64,000 nucleotides of DNA. It comes from an uncultured Pirellulales bacterium. GTDB taxonomy: Bacteria; Planctomycetota; Planctomycetia; Pirellulales; Thermoguttaceae. Positions 18,001 through 27,466 of the stretch are shown piece after piece. Numbering within the stretch: the stretch's first letter is position 1; every line of letters begins with the position of its first letter. The translations under genes and the position numbers were made by a program. The stretch is taken from assembly GCA_938015445.1 (NCBI GenBank), contig CALLPE010000009.1, positions 124,001 to 188,000 on the forward strand. Direction: 5' to 3'. The notes beneath the pieces are model-generated. The model did no database searches and was not told the DNA's origin. It saw only the letters and a list, made by a program, of their open reading frames with translations.

Positions 18001-21000
18001 GCTGGAAGTTCTACTCCTGGGACGCCGAGTGGATCGTAGGCATGAACTCGGATCTGAACACGAACCGGACAGGAGTGAACGTAGGACCGGCCGAGCTGTA
18101 TGCCGAGGTCCGCAACAATCCCGAGTTCAAGATGCGCTTTGCCGACATCGCCCATCGCTACTTGTTCAACGACGGGGCGCTGACCCCTGCGAAGACCATT
18201 GCGCTGTACCAACAGCTTGCCAATCAGGTAGAGCTGGCCGTCTACGCCGAATCGGCCCGTTGGGGCGATGTTCGCACTTCCACGCCTTTCACCTACGAGA
18301 ACTGGCGCGATCAGCGAAACTGGATTCTGAATACCTACCTGCCGCAGCGGACCAACAACGTAATCACGCAGCTTCGCAACGCCGGTTTGTATCCGACAAT
18401 CACGGCACCGACTTTCCGCATCAACGGTGTGTACCAGCACGGCGGTCCGATAGTGCAAGGCGCTTCGCTAAGCATGAGCGCTCCCACCGGCGTGATCTAC
18501 TACACGCTTGACGGCACCGACCCGCGGCTCACTGGCGGGGGAATCGCTCCTACGGCACAGGTTTATACCGGCCCGATCACCCTCAATCAGCCGGTGCACG
18601 TGCGTTCGCGGGTGTATTCGGGCGGGCAGTGGAGTGCGCTGAACGAGGCGACTTACTACATCGACTTGTCGCCTTACTTGCGAATCACCGAGATCATGTA
18701 CAACCCGGCGGCGCCTTCGCCGGCCGAGATCGCCCAGGGATTTACCGACAACAACGATTTCGAGTTCATCGAGCTGAAGAACACATCGACCACGCGAACG
18801 CTGCCGTTGGAAGGCGTGCGGTTTACCCGCGGAATCGACTTTACGTTCCCGGCCATGTCGCTGGCGCCTGGTCAGTACGTGCTGGTGGTCAAGAACGAGG
18901 CGGCCTTCCGCTTCCGTTACCCGGATTTCAATGGTCTTATCGCTGGCGAGTACAGCGGCCGGCTGGATAACGCTGGCGAGCGGCTGACGCTGGAGATGCC
19001 CGTCGGCGGCGTGGTGCAAGACTTCGAGTACAACGACCGGTGGTATCGGCACACCGACGGTGATGGATTTTCGCTGACCATTCGCGATCCGGCAGCCGCC
19101 AAAGTTTTGTGGAACGTCAAAGAGGGGTGGCGGGCCAGCGAGCCGCTAGGGGGTACGCCGGGTACGGACGAAACGGCGCTGGGCTACCAGGTGGTCTTGC
19201 CTGGCACGGTGGTTATCAGCGAAGTGCTGGCCCATAGCGATATGCCTTTTGGCGACGCCATTGAGCTGTACAACGCCGGCACAACGCCGGTAGACGTGAG
19301 CGGCTGGTTCCTCAGCGATACCAGCTCCAATCTGGCACTGTACCAAATACCGGTTATGCCGGCGATCCAGCCTGGCGGGTATCTTGTGCTCTATCAGTCC
19401 ACTCACTTCGGCGGCTATTTCGCGCTGAGCGAGTTGGGCGAGGCGGTTTACTTGTCGTCGAATGCGGGCGGCCAGCCAGGTGGTTACCGGGAGGACGTAG
19501 ACTTCGGGCCGTCGCCGCGAAACATTCCTTTCGGCCTGCACACTACCAGCGACGGCCGCACGGACTTCACGCTGCTTAGCGCGCTGACGCTCGGCGCTGC
19601 CAACGCGGCTCCGTACCTGGAGGACGTGATAATCAACGAGCTGATGTATCATGCCGGCCCGCCCACCGCTGCCGAAATGGCCGCTGGTTTCACCGATGCG
19701 GAAATGTTCGACTTCATCGAACTGTACAACCGATCGCCGACGGTGAGCTACGATTTGCGAGAGTTCTGGGTAGGGGCGGGCATCGGTTTCAGTTTCGGGT
19801 GGTACGACGCCGACGCGGCCGGCGAAGAACATTGGACGCTTCAGCCCGGTGCAACGGCCACCTGGAGCGCCACACTGCCGGCAGGCCAGGCGGTGTACGA
19901 AGTGTTCGCCCGCTGGAGCCTGCGCGACCCGTTGGGGGCGCGACGCAACCTGGACGGCCAGGCCAGATACGCTATCACGCATGCTTTCGGGACCACCGAG
20001 GTCGTGCGGAACCAAGCACCGTCGAATAGTCAGATTCCAGGCTACATGGACCCGGAGGGCTGGGTGTCGCTGGGTACATACACCTTCGACGGCTCGGCAC
20101 AGGTAGTGCTGACGCGGGGCAGCGACAACGCCGACAACTGGACGATCGCCGATCGGGTGAAGTTCGTCCGCCTTTCGGACAACCTCACCACCGTGGTCGA
20201 TAATCCGACGCTTGCCTGCTGGTCTACCTCGAACGCGCAGCCGTTGTTGGGTCCGAACCAGTACGCGGTGATAGTGCGCAATTATGCGGCTTTCGATTTC
20301 CGCTACAACATAGCCGCCAACAACATCCCGGTGATCGGAACTTACACCGGTTCGCTCTCCAATGCCGGCGAGAAGATCGAACTGATGCGCCGCGGCGATG
20401 CGGAGCCGGGCGGGTACATCCCTTACTACCGCATCGACCATGTGACTTACAGCGACTCGAACCCCTGGCCCACCGAGCCTGACGGCAGCGGCTTCGCACT
20501 GATTCGCAGCCGCATCGGCGGCAACGTGACTTATGGCAACGATCCGCAAAGCTGGAAGGTGAGCAACTTGTATGGAACGCCCGGCGCGGCCAACCTGGAA
20601 ATCGACCGCTCGCCGCCCACTGTGCCGCAGAACCTGTCGGTGCAAATTACGCTCAACCCGAACGTCTTCGCGCTGAGCTGGAGTGCCTCGCAAGAGCCGC
20701 AAAGCTACGTGGCGTATTACACTGTGTACCGCGACGGCGAGTTTCTGACCAACACCACGACTCCCTCGTACAACGACACCGCGGTTGTGCCGGCGCGTGT
20801 ATATCGTTACACCGTAGTGGCGGTCAACCGCGATGGCTTCGCCAGTGCGCCGTCGGCCGTGTTGGAGGCTGCCATTCCTGGTGTTAGCTCTTATGCCGTG
20901 CCCGACGCCAACCACATCGACTTGACCTTCACCGAAGCACTCAATCCGGCTACGGCCAGCCAACTGGAGCGATACTCGGTCAGCGACCGGACAGTAGTGG

Positions 21001-24000
21001 GCGTGGCCCTGTCGCAGGGCAACCGCAAGGTGACGCTGACCATTGCCGAGCCGCTCCAGATGGGCAGCAGTTACTTGGTGACCATCAGCGGGGTGACCAC
21101 ATCGTCGGGCAATCAGATGCCCAACCCGCTGCTGGTTAACGTGTTTTACGAGCCGCAGGGTTCGGGGTCGATTTTGCGCGAGTATTGGACGGGCATCGGC
21201 GGCACAAGCATCAACGATTTGATCAACAACCCCAACTACCCGAACAACCCCACCGGCTCCGATTTCCGCACTTCGTTCGAGGGCCCGGTCGATTGGGCCG
21301 ACAATTACGGCACGCGGTTCCGGGGATATGTGCATCCGCCGGTGTCGGGCAGCTACTTGTTCTGGATTTCCAGCGACGACAACAGTGTGCTGTATCTTTC
21401 GACCGACAGCAACCCGGCCAACAAGGTGTTGATCGCCTCGGTGCCAAGCTGGACCAGCTCGCGGCAATGGGATAAGTTTCCCGAGCAGCGATCGGCGCCG
21501 ATTACCTTACAGGCCGGTCAGAAGTATTACATCGAAGCGTTGCAGAAAGAAGGCGGCGGCGGCGACAACATCGCCGTGCGCTGGCAGCTTCCGGGCGGTG
21601 TTTGGGAGAATCCGGCCAATCCTAACGAGCCGATCCCCGGCATCCGCTTGTCGCCTTACGTGCCCGATACCGTCGCTCCCACGGTGACAATCGTGCCGGT
21701 TACACCCAATCCGCGGGATGTGCCGGTCGATTCGGTGATCATCGTCTTTAGCGAACAGGTCGTGGGGTTCGACATACTTGATGTAACGCTGACCCGCGAT
21801 GGCGGCCCGAATCTGATTACCGCTGCACAAACCCTGGTCACCACCAACAACGTTTCCTTTACTTTGACTAACTTGACCGGCATTACGGGCGTGCCGGGGG
21901 TTTATACGCTGCGGGTCCGCGCGGTCAGTTCCGGCATTACGGACTTGGCGGGCAATCCGCTGGCCGGACCGGCTACCATGAGCTGGACCGTGACGGCTGG
22001 TGTGCCAGTAGTACAGATCATGCCTGTAGCGCCTGATCCGCGCAACACTGCGGTTGACAGCATCACGATTGTGTTCAGCGAACCGGTGACGGGTTTCGAG
22101 CTGAGCGATTTGCAACTTACCCGCGACGGCGGCCCGAACCTCCTGACTGTCGCCCAAACGCTCACCACCACCGACAACACCACTTTCATCCTGGGCAATC
22201 TGGCAGGTTTGACGGGGGTATCGGGCAACTACAGGCTGCGGCTTGTGGCTGCCGGTTCGGGCATCAAAGACCTCGACGACAACCCGCTGGCCAACGACGC
22301 CTTCGAAACGTGGAGCGTGGATGCCGACCCGCCGACGGCGCAAATCGTCCCGCTTAACCCCAACCCCCGAAATACTCTGCTGGACGAAATTACCATCGTC
22401 TTCAGCGAACCGGTGACCGGCTTCGATCTTGGCGATTTGCGCCTTACGCGCGACGGGGGCGCAAATCTGCTTACCGGCAGCGAATCGCTGACCACCACCG
22501 ATAATATCACTTGGGTGTTGGGGCGCTTGGCTCAGCATACTGCCACCGGCGGCGGGGCGAGCAGTTTCGTAGCCTTCAACGATCACGTGGCCGGCGCGGC
22601 AACTCATCCCAATGCAACCGCTTACGCGGCTAACGGAACAGCCGCTGGTTTGCTGAAGGACATCGCTACCGGGGCCAATAGCGCGGTCACGCTTACCACG
22701 TCGCACAGCGGCGCGGTGTTCCAAAGCGGCGTGGGATTGCCCTCGCCAGGCACCGACGCCTATCGAATCTTTAATGGATTTGTCGATTTCTCCAGCGCCG
22801 CCGGCGCAAGCATCGAGCTGGAAGCATCGCAGAACGACTATTATTTGCATCAGTTCAGCGGTCTGGACACCACCGGCACGGTCAGCTACAACGTGCATGC
22901 CACTTCCATCCGCGGAAACGCAGCCTATACGCGCCGCTGGACGAAAGTCGCGCTGGTGGGGGCGGTCTCGGCTACACCTGACCACAGCGTCGGCGATGGG
23001 ATAGTGGTGCTCAGCGATACCGAGGTGGCGTTATGGTCCGGGGCCAATAGCGGGGCCACACAGGGCTTCGTGGTCGGCTGGACGAACATCGACCCCGGCC
23101 CCGACGGCATCTTCGCCCTGCGCAGCGAGCAGTACGTGGGGGCTATTCCCGTCTCGGTCGATGCCGGCGGCCTGGCCAACGATGTTAAGGGTTATGCCCT
23201 GACGGCGGTACGGCTGGAAGCCGTCTCGCGCAGCCAACCAGTTCCCGGCGAGTATCTGCTAGTGTTGCAAGCAGACGGTTCGGGCATACGCGACGCGGTA
23301 GGCAACTGGCTGGCCGCCGACGCCAGCGTGGGCTTCCTCATCGACACCCAACCGCCCACCGCTTCGATTCAGCCGGTCACGCCCAGTCCGCGTGTCACTC
23401 CGGTCGAGCAGTTGACGATCGTTTTCAACGAACCGGTAACCGGGCTGGACCGGGCCGATCTGCGGCTGACGCGCGACGGCGGCCCTAACCTGCTGACCAG
23501 CGATCAGACCCTTACCACCAGCGACAACACCCGCTGGACGCTAGGAAACCTGAGCAGTCTGACCGCGGCCCCGGGCAATTACACGCTCACCCTGACAGCA
23601 GCCGGATCGGGAATCGTCGACCGGGTAGGACACGCATTGGAGCAGGATGCCGAGATTTCCTGGGTAAAACTGCCCGCCGCGGTGGTAGTGGGCGAGTACC
23701 TGTTCTACAACAACTCAGCGTTCGACGGCCGTAATCCAGCGGCTAATGCCGACGACGATGGGGCCATCGCCCCAGACAAGTTCGCCCTGCGACCCGGCGA
23801 TCCCCAGGCGGCTTTCGCTAACTACACCAGCTACAGCCGGGGAATCAATGGGCTGATGATCGACATCCAAGCCCTGCTCGGCACGCCCACCTTGGCTACG
23901 GTGACAAACTTCTTCCAATTTCGCGTGGGCAACACGCTGGATACGGCTGCGTGGGGCGCCGCGCCGACGCCGGCGGCGGTGGCAGTGCGTCCCGCTCCTG

Positions 24001-25088
24001 GCCAACCGGGCGTGACCCGGGTGAGCATCGTCTGGCCCGACGGCGCAATCGCCAACTGCTGGCTCGAAGTTACCGTGCTAGCCAACATGGACACCGGCTT
24101 GGCGGCGCCCGACCGGTTCTATTTCGGCAACCTGGCGGGCGAAACCGGCGCGGCGCCCACGCCGGCGCTAGTAACCGTTGAGGATGAAGACGCCGCTTGG
24201 ACGGCCGATTCCGGCTTCAAATCGGTGGCGATAACCAATCCCTACGATTTCAACCGTGACCGCCGCGTAACGCTGGCCGATGTGCTCATCGCTCGACAGA
24301 ACGACGGCGCGTCGCTGGTGCTGCTCGAGCTGCCGCTGGGCGGCCAGGGATTGACGGGGCTGGGTAGCGACGCTGCGTTCGCGGCCGGCCAGGAAGTGCG
24401 CTTGCATACTCAAGAAGTGTGGTTTGATACTCAAACCGCGGATTTGACGGTGTTGCCGTACGCTGTTAGCGCCTTTGGGGCGGAACTTGCCGCCGCCGAT
24501 GCACCTGGCACCGTCGCGGCCGCACCGTCGGAAGTAGAGCTGATGGACTGGCCGCCGCTGGTCGCGGTGTTCGATTCCACTGCTGGGGGCGGCCCCAAAG
24601 CGGATGATGTTGCTTCTTCCGCACTTGCCTTGTATTGTTTACAAGCTGACGGTCCGGCCGGCGATCTGGGGGCTGCAATCGAAACACGTACTGAAGCAGC
24701 AGCGGCGGCAACTCTCCCCAGCCAGTCCACCCAAGCGAGCCTTGCTACTGCGGACCACGTGTTGACGCTTCTTCCGTCGGCGGTCGGTGCGAGCCAAGCT
24801 CCGACCGCCCGGCCCGAGTCGGGCTATTTCAGCCTTGGCCGACGGCATACCGATTGGCAGCCGAGCGCTGCCGGTCGCGTCCCGCACGCCATCCGCGCCG
24901 CGCACGACCTCGCTATTGTTCAAACCACCGGCGGCGATGATGCCATCCGCAGCGAACTGTGGGCGCTTTCGGCGTTGGACTGGTTGGAACCGCTGGTACA
25001 AAGTGGCGGGAAGCGCAAATCGCCGCTTGCGCCTGGGCAGCAGAAGACGGCGGCGGTCGATGTCGTGCTGTCGGGCCAGTCGTGGTGA
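15036..25088 (+). CDS. Giant multidomain surface protein (LTD, CotH kinase, PA14, Big_5-like, dockerin-like)
   Basis: A 3350-residue exported protein. The N-terminus is basic, followed by the planctomycete LEPRTLL motif (29-35). Domains in order, approximate: lamin-tail LTD (38-180); beta/PA14-like modules (200-580); chitobiase-type C-terminal domain (608-680); CotH kinase (725-1110), with motif residues D971 (GNQDWPSHNYY) and D996 (SWDAEW) present, so phosphotransfer to secreted proteins is plausible; a second chitobiase-type domain (1128-1208); three LTDs (1215-1365, 1387-1520, 1530-1850), the last with an inserted beta module; fn3 (1855-1945); SbsA-like Ig (1950-2036); PA14 (2045-2205); four Big_5-like repeats (2210-2885), the third split by an insert; a planctomycete C-terminal domain with half a dockerin repeat (DFNRDRRVTLADVL); and a low-complexity tail. 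The role, perhaps adhesion and surface phosphorylation, is inference. Long antisense frames are shadows of its GC-rich codons. Confidence 0.93.
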   Translation: MSQAGISAWKRRRRQQKVLKGTRLSLESLEPRTLLGAMPLISELLAINNSPNGLKDGDGQLNDWIELFNAGDEPLVLSGWKLRDGNNTWTFPQSFQISPPGNPHQYEELLRLDPGEYLVVMASGKGGDSRYVNQYGYYLDSAGFLHTNFSLKGSGEYLGLLDPNNNVVHEYNEFPGQFADISYGIAQNIEQTMFVAPGATARYFVPTAPVSNWTAVGFNDSAWHSGATGLGYVSLVPGFAVWNYKATTTVSNLDVALQVAANPSLRSATYTANPAVINYFNTGGQGRYTNNQSYFPGFSSADVDDFVLEARAYLQIPAAGQWTFGVNSDDGFLLKITGATTVAVVSSSTPAGSDTISYFDPRGPADTLGVFNFPAAGTYEMRLVFYERGGGSGVELFAKQGYATAWDSTFYLVGESGAGRPQVFSTPIGQSGAGGILGLTQTNVESQLKGVNSTLLVRMAFELVDPGQYQSLTLRMKYDDGFVAYLNGYEVARRNAPGTAGQPLAWNAAATAQRADSEVVMWETIDLTAHRDKLLPGTNVLAIQALNFSVNDTDFLILPELSQIIVLGLGEHYFATPTPGAANTSEFWLYVQDTKFSMDRGFYEKLPGGQSYWLQITTATPGATIRYTLDGSTPTATHGTVYTGPIPINSTTIVRAAAFKPLYEPSNVDTHTYIFVDDVLSQPALPPGFPADWKGTAADYEMDPRIRAAVGDATLRAALLSLPTMSIVTDMANLFDSNTGIYSNPTMEGVTWERPASIEYFDPNSSQRFQIDAGLRMYGGVGRQPQFKKHSFRLLFKREYGATKLRFPLFGDDAAREFDSIILRSNFNDAWVWGGTNVQFIRDEFAARLQLAMGDPSRHGTFVHLYINGVYWGLYNPVERPDQSFSANYFGGNKEDWDGINAGQPVSGSSTAAWNAFMSFDDQYDLTTQADYQRLQGNNPDGTNNPNYECLLDVDNYIKYLLMNFYVGNQDWPSHNYYAGRLRGPESTGWKFYSWDAEWIVGMNSDLNTNRTGVNVGPAELYAEVRNNPEFKMRFADIAHRYLFNDGALTPAKTIALYQQLANQVELAVYAESARWGDVRTSTPFTYENWRDQRNWILNTYLPQRTNNVITQLRNAGLYPTITAPTFRINGVYQHGGPIVQGASLSMSAPTGVIYYTLDGTDPRLTGGGIAPTAQVYTGPITLNQPVHVRSRVYSGGQWSALNEATYYIDLSPYLRITEIMYNPAAPSPAEIAQGFTDNNDFEFIELKNTSTTRTLPLEGVRFTRGIDFTFPAMSLAPGQYVLVVKNEAAFRFRYPDFNGLIAGEYSGRLDNAGERLTLEMPVGGVVQDFEYNDRWYRHTDGDGFSLTIRDPAAAKVLWNVKEGWRASEPLGGTPGTDETALGYQVVLPGTVVISEVLAHSDMPFGDAIELYNAGTTPVDVSGWFLSDTSSNLALYQIPVMPAIQPGGYLVLYQSTHFGGYFALSELGEAVYLSSNAGGQPGGYREDVDFGPSPRNIPFGLHTTSDGRTDFTLLSALTLGAANAAPYLEDVIINELMYHAGPPTAAEMAAGFTDAEMFDFIELYNRSPTVSYDLREFWVGAGIGFSFGWYDADAAGEEHWTLQPGATATWSATLPAGQAVYEVFARWSLRDPLGARRNLDGQARYAITHAFGTTEVVRNQAPSNSQIPGYMDPEGWVSLGTYTFDGSAQVVLTRGSDNADNWTIADRVKFVRLSDNLTTVVDNPTLACWSTSNAQPLLGPNQYAVIVRNYAAFDFRYNIAANNIPVIGTYTGSLSNAGEKIELMRRGDAEPGGYIPYYRIDHVTYSDSNPWPTEPDGSGFALIRSRIGGNVTYGNDPQSWKVSNLYGTPGAANLEIDRSPPTVPQNLSVQITLNPNVFALSWSASQEPQSYVAYYTVYRDGEFLTNTTTPSYNDTAVVPARVYRYTVVAVNRDGFASAPSAVLEAAIPGVSSYAVPDANHIDLTFTEALNPATASQLERYSVSDRTVVGVALSQGNRKVTLTIAEPLQMGSSYLVTISGVTTSSGNQMPNPLLVNVFYEPQGSGSILREYWTGIGGTSINDLINNPNYPNNPTGSDFRTSFEGPVDWADNYGTRFRGYVHPPVSGSYLFWISSDDNSVLYLSTDSNPANKVLIASVPSWTSSRQWDKFPEQRSAPITLQAGQKYYIEALQKEGGGGDNIAVRWQLPGGVWENPANPNEPIPGIRLSPYVPDTVAPTVTIVPVTPNPRDVPVDSVIIVFSEQVVGFDILDVTLTRDGGPNLITAAQTLVTTNNVSFTLTNLTGITGVPGVYTLRVRAVSSGITDLAGNPLAGPATMSWTVTAGVPVVQIMPVAPDPRNTAVDSITIVFSEPVTGFELSDLQLTRDGGPNLLTVAQTLTTTDNTTFILGNLAGLTGVSGNYRLRLVAAGSGIKDLDDNPLANDAFETWSVDADPPTAQIVPLNPNPRNTLLDEITIVFSEPVTGFDLGDLRLTRDGGANLLTGSESLTTTDNITWVLGRLAQHTATGGGASSFVAFNDHVAGAATHPNATAYAANGTAAGLLKDIATGANSAVTLTTSHSGAVFQSGVGLPSPGTDAYRIFNGFVDFSSAAGASIELEASQNDYYLHQFSGLDTTGTVSYNVHATSIRGNAAYTRRWTKVALVGAVSATPDHSVGDGIVVLSDTEVALWSGANSGATQGFVVGWTNIDPGPDGIFALRSEQYVGAIPVSVDAGGLANDVKGYALTAVRLEAVSRSQPVPGEYLLVLQADGSGIRDAVGNWLAADASVGFLIDTQPPTASIQPVTPSPRVTPVEQLTIVFNEPVTGLDRADLRLTRDGGPNLLTSDQTLTTSDNTRWTLGNLSSLTAAPGNYTLTLTAAGSGIVDRVGHALEQDAEISWVKLPAAVVVGEYLFYNNSAFDGRNPAANADDDGAIAPDKFALRPGDPQAAFANYTSYSRGINGLMIDIQALLGTPTLATVTNFFQFRVGNTLDTAAWGAAPTPAAVAVRPAPGQPGVTRVSIVWPDGAIANCWLEVTVLANMDTGLAAPDRFYFGNLAGETGAAPTPALVTVEDEDAAWTADSGFKSVAITNPYDFNRDRRVTLADVLIARQNDGASLVLLELPLGGQGLTGLGSDAAFAAGQEVRLHTQEVWFDTQTADLTVLPYAVSAFGAELAAADAPGTVAAAPSEVELMDWPPLVAVFDSTAGGGPKADDVASSALALYCLQADGPAGDLGAAIETRTEAAAAATLPSQSTQASLATADHVLTLLPSAVGASQAPTARPESGYFSLGRRHTDWQPSAAGRVPHAIRAAHDLAIVQTTGGDDAIRSELWALSALDWLEPLVQSGGKRKSPLAPGQQKTAAVDVVLSGQSW

Positions 25089-25183
25089 GCGTTGCCTAGG
25101 GACAATACGAAGCGGTTTGCTTGCGGGGAGCGAGGCGTCTGCGGAAAAAGTTGCGCAACACCCGGCGATCATCTTGGATTAGT

Positions 25184-27031
25184 ATGGGCTATCGAAGTCT
25201 TGCCGAGTGCGTCCGCGACTTAGAGAGAACGGGCCAGTTGATTCGTCTGGACCACGAAGTAGACCCGTACCTGGAAGTGGCTGAAATCCAGCGTCGCGTG
25301 TTTCGCGCCGGGGGACCGGCGATCTTGTTCACCCGGGCGAAAGGCTGCCGTTTTCCTTTGTTGGGCAACCTTTTCGGAACGATGGAGCGGGTACGATACA
25401 TTTTCCGCGACTCGCTGGAAATGGTCGGCAAGCTGGCCACGCTCCAAGTCGATCCGGCAGACGCCATGCGCCGCCCCCGGCTCTACATTAAAGCCCCATG
25501 GTGGGCGTGGTACGCTCGACCGAAGTCTGTTCGCAGCGGCCCGGTGCTGGAACGCGAAACTTCCATCGACCAACTGCCGCAGATCGTCAGTTGGCCCGGG
25601 GATGGCGGACCGTACATCACTTTGCCGCAGGTTTACACGGAAGACCCGGATGCGCCGGGTTTCGACCGCTCGAACTTGGGTATGTATCGCATCCAGCTCG
25701 GCGGCGGAAAGTATGTGCCCAATCTCGATCTGGGACTGCATTACCAGATTCACCGCGGCATCGCCCAACATCACGCAGCGGCGCTGCGTCGGGGCGAGTT
25801 GCTGCGGGTGAACATCTTCGTCGGCGGTCCGCCGGCAATGACCGTCGCGGCCGTGATGCCACTGCCCGAAGCCGTCAGCGAGCTGCGGCTGGCCGGGCTG
25901 CTGAACCGGCGCCGCGTGCGGATGATCTGTCGGCCGGGCAAATTGCCGATTCATGCCGAGGCCGACTTCTGCATCACTGCCACGCTCGATCCCAACCGGC
26001 TGCTGCCTGAGGGGCCTTTCGGAGATCACCTGGGCTACTATAGCCTGGCGCACGAGTTTCCGGTGCTCCGCGTCGAACACGTGTATCATCGCGCCGACGC
26101 TATCTGGCCCTTCACCGTGGTGGGCCGTCCGCCGCAGGAAGACTCCATGTTCAGCCGGCTGATACATGAGCTGGTCGGACCGATTATCCCCAAAGCGATT
26201 CCGGGGATTCGTGCGGTCAACGCGGTGGAGGCGGCAGGGGTGCATCCGCTGCTATTGGCCATCGGCTCGGAGCGATATGTGCCTTATCAGCCCCGCCATC
26301 GGCCCCGCGAGTTGCTTACGCTGGCCAACGCACTGTTGGGCTACGGACAGCTTTCGTTGGCCAAGTATCTGTTCATCGTAGCGGCCGAGGACGATCCGCA
26401 ACTCGACGTGCACGACGTGCCGGAGTTCTTCCGCCACGTGCTGGAGCGCGTCGATTGGCGACGCGACTTGCACTTTCAGACCTGTACCAACATGGATACG
26501 CTCGACTACAGCGGACCGGCGCTGAACGAAGGTTCCAAACTGGTGGTGGCTGCCACGGGCTCGCCCCTGCGCACCTTGCCGGTGGCGCTGGAGAGCCGCA
26601 TCAGCCTGCCGCGAAACTTGGGGTTCAACGATGCCCGGGTATTCTTGCCGGGTATCTTGGTGATAAGCGGGCCGTCATACCGTGCCACCGACGGCGACCG
26701 CGACAGAGCAATCGAACGCTTTTGCGCTGCTTACAACCGCCATGATCCGATCAATGCCTTTCCGCTGATTGTAGTTGTGGACGACAGCGGGGCGGCCTCG
26801 CGCTCGCTGAACGATTTTTTATGGACTTGCTTTACACGCACCGATCCGGCGGCGGATGTTTACGGCATCGAGTCGTTTTACCGCGACAAGCACTGGGGTT
26901 GCCACGGGGCTTTGGTAATCGACGCTCGCGCCAAGCCCCACCATGCCCCGCCGTTGGTGGAAGACCCCGCTGTATCGAAACGCGTCGACGCGCTTGGTGC
27001 GCGCGGTGGGCCATTGCACGGGATAATCTAG
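25184..27031 (+). CDS. UbiD family prenylated-FMN-dependent decarboxylase
   Basis: A cytoplasmic (de)carboxylase using prenylated FMN, 615 residues from the ATG at 25184, giving the family start MGYRSLAECVRDLE. The frame upstream is Arg-rich and non-coding. Signature segments are present: SNLGMYRIQ (N164, R169; prFMN/metal site), HRGIAQHH, and EGPFGDHLGYY (276-286), the conserved UbiD loop. It is longer than E. coli UbiD (497 aa). UbiD-like proteins act on 4-hydroxy-polyprenylbenzoate, aromatic acids or, in the futalosine pathway, menaquinone precursors; the substrate here is unknown. No ubiX-like prenyltransferase is in the window. Confidence 0.92.
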   Translation: MGYRSLAECVRDLERTGQLIRLDHEVDPYLEVAEIQRRVFRAGGPAILFTRAKGCRFPLLGNLFGTMERVRYIFRDSLEMVGKLATLQVDPADAMRRPRLYIKAPWWAWYARPKSVRSGPVLERETSIDQLPQIVSWPGDGGPYITLPQVYTEDPDAPGFDRSNLGMYRIQLGGGKYVPNLDLGLHYQIHRGIAQHHAAALRRGELLRVNIFVGGPPAMTVAAVMPLPEAVSELRLAGLLNRRRVRMICRPGKLPIHAEADFCITATLDPNRLLPEGPFGDHLGYYSLAHEFPVLRVEHVYHRADAIWPFTVVGRPPQEDSMFSRLIHELVGPIIPKAIPGIRAVNAVEAAGVHPLLLAIGSERYVPYQPRHRPRELLTLANALLGYGQLSLAKYLFIVAAEDDPQLDVHDVPEFFRHVLERVDWRRDLHFQTCTNMDTLDYSGPALNEGSKLVVAATGSPLRTLPVALESRISLPRNLGFNDARVFLPGILVISGPSYRATDGDRDRAIERFCAAYNRHDPINAFPLIVVVDDSGAASRSLNDFLWTCFTRTDPAADVYGIESFYRDKHWGCHGALVIDARAKPHHAPPLVEDPAVSKRVDALGARGGPLHGII

Positions 27032-27163
27032 CTCGGCTGGTTCATTGTGTGGTTCGGCTGGTTCGAGATCGGGGCTGAACCGCACAAAAGCTGCGCGGGT
27101 AGTAGCTTGCCGCCGAACTGGCTTGCGGTTATTCGCCAAAGGGATGGATTGATGCTGTGTGCG

Positions 27164-27466
27164 TCAGGCCAGCAAATCGCCCAACTCTTGGCGGATACGT
27201 TGCTCGATAAGCCCGCGGAACATCATCGCCGCTACTGGCAAGATGGCGACCAGACTGACTTGCGAATCGTCTACAGTGATCGTACCGCTGACGTTCATTC
27301 CCACCGTGCGGAAAGAGAATCGCAACACATGGTCTTCCCAGGCTTCGTTCAATTGGCTGACGTGCTGACCATACGCCTGGCGCACAGCCGCGAGTTTTTG
27401 CTGTAGTCTGCGGCAGGCTTCTTCCTTGCCCAAGGTGTGCCCTACGATCATCTGAAAACTGCTCAT
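27164..27466 (-). CDS. Polyhydroxyalkanoate-granule-type small protein (PHA_gran_rgn-like)
   Basis: A 100-residue protein starting at 27466, with AAAGGA as ribosome-binding site. The sequence (LGKEEACRRLQQKLAAVRQAYG, then WEDHVLRFSFRTVGMNVSGTITVDD and LPVAAMMFRGLIEQRIRQELGDLL) matches my memory of the 'polyhydroxyalkanoic acid system' family, small amphipathic proteins with SRPBCC-like resemblance. No PHA synthase is nearby, so granule association is not supported by context. It is convergent with the ubiD-like gene. Confidence 0.75.
   Translation of the reverse strand: MSSFQMIVGHTLGKEEACRRLQQKLAAVRQAYGQHVSQLNEAWEDHVLRFSFRTVGMNVSGTITVDDSQVSLVAILPVAAMMFRGLIEQRIRQELGDLLA

Noticed and set aside
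19146..21467. 773-codon antisense frame inside the giant gene
   Set aside because: It is the reverse of well-supported LTD/fn3/PA14 coding sequence, with His/Arg/Gly-rich composition and no domain; a shadow of GC-rich codons.
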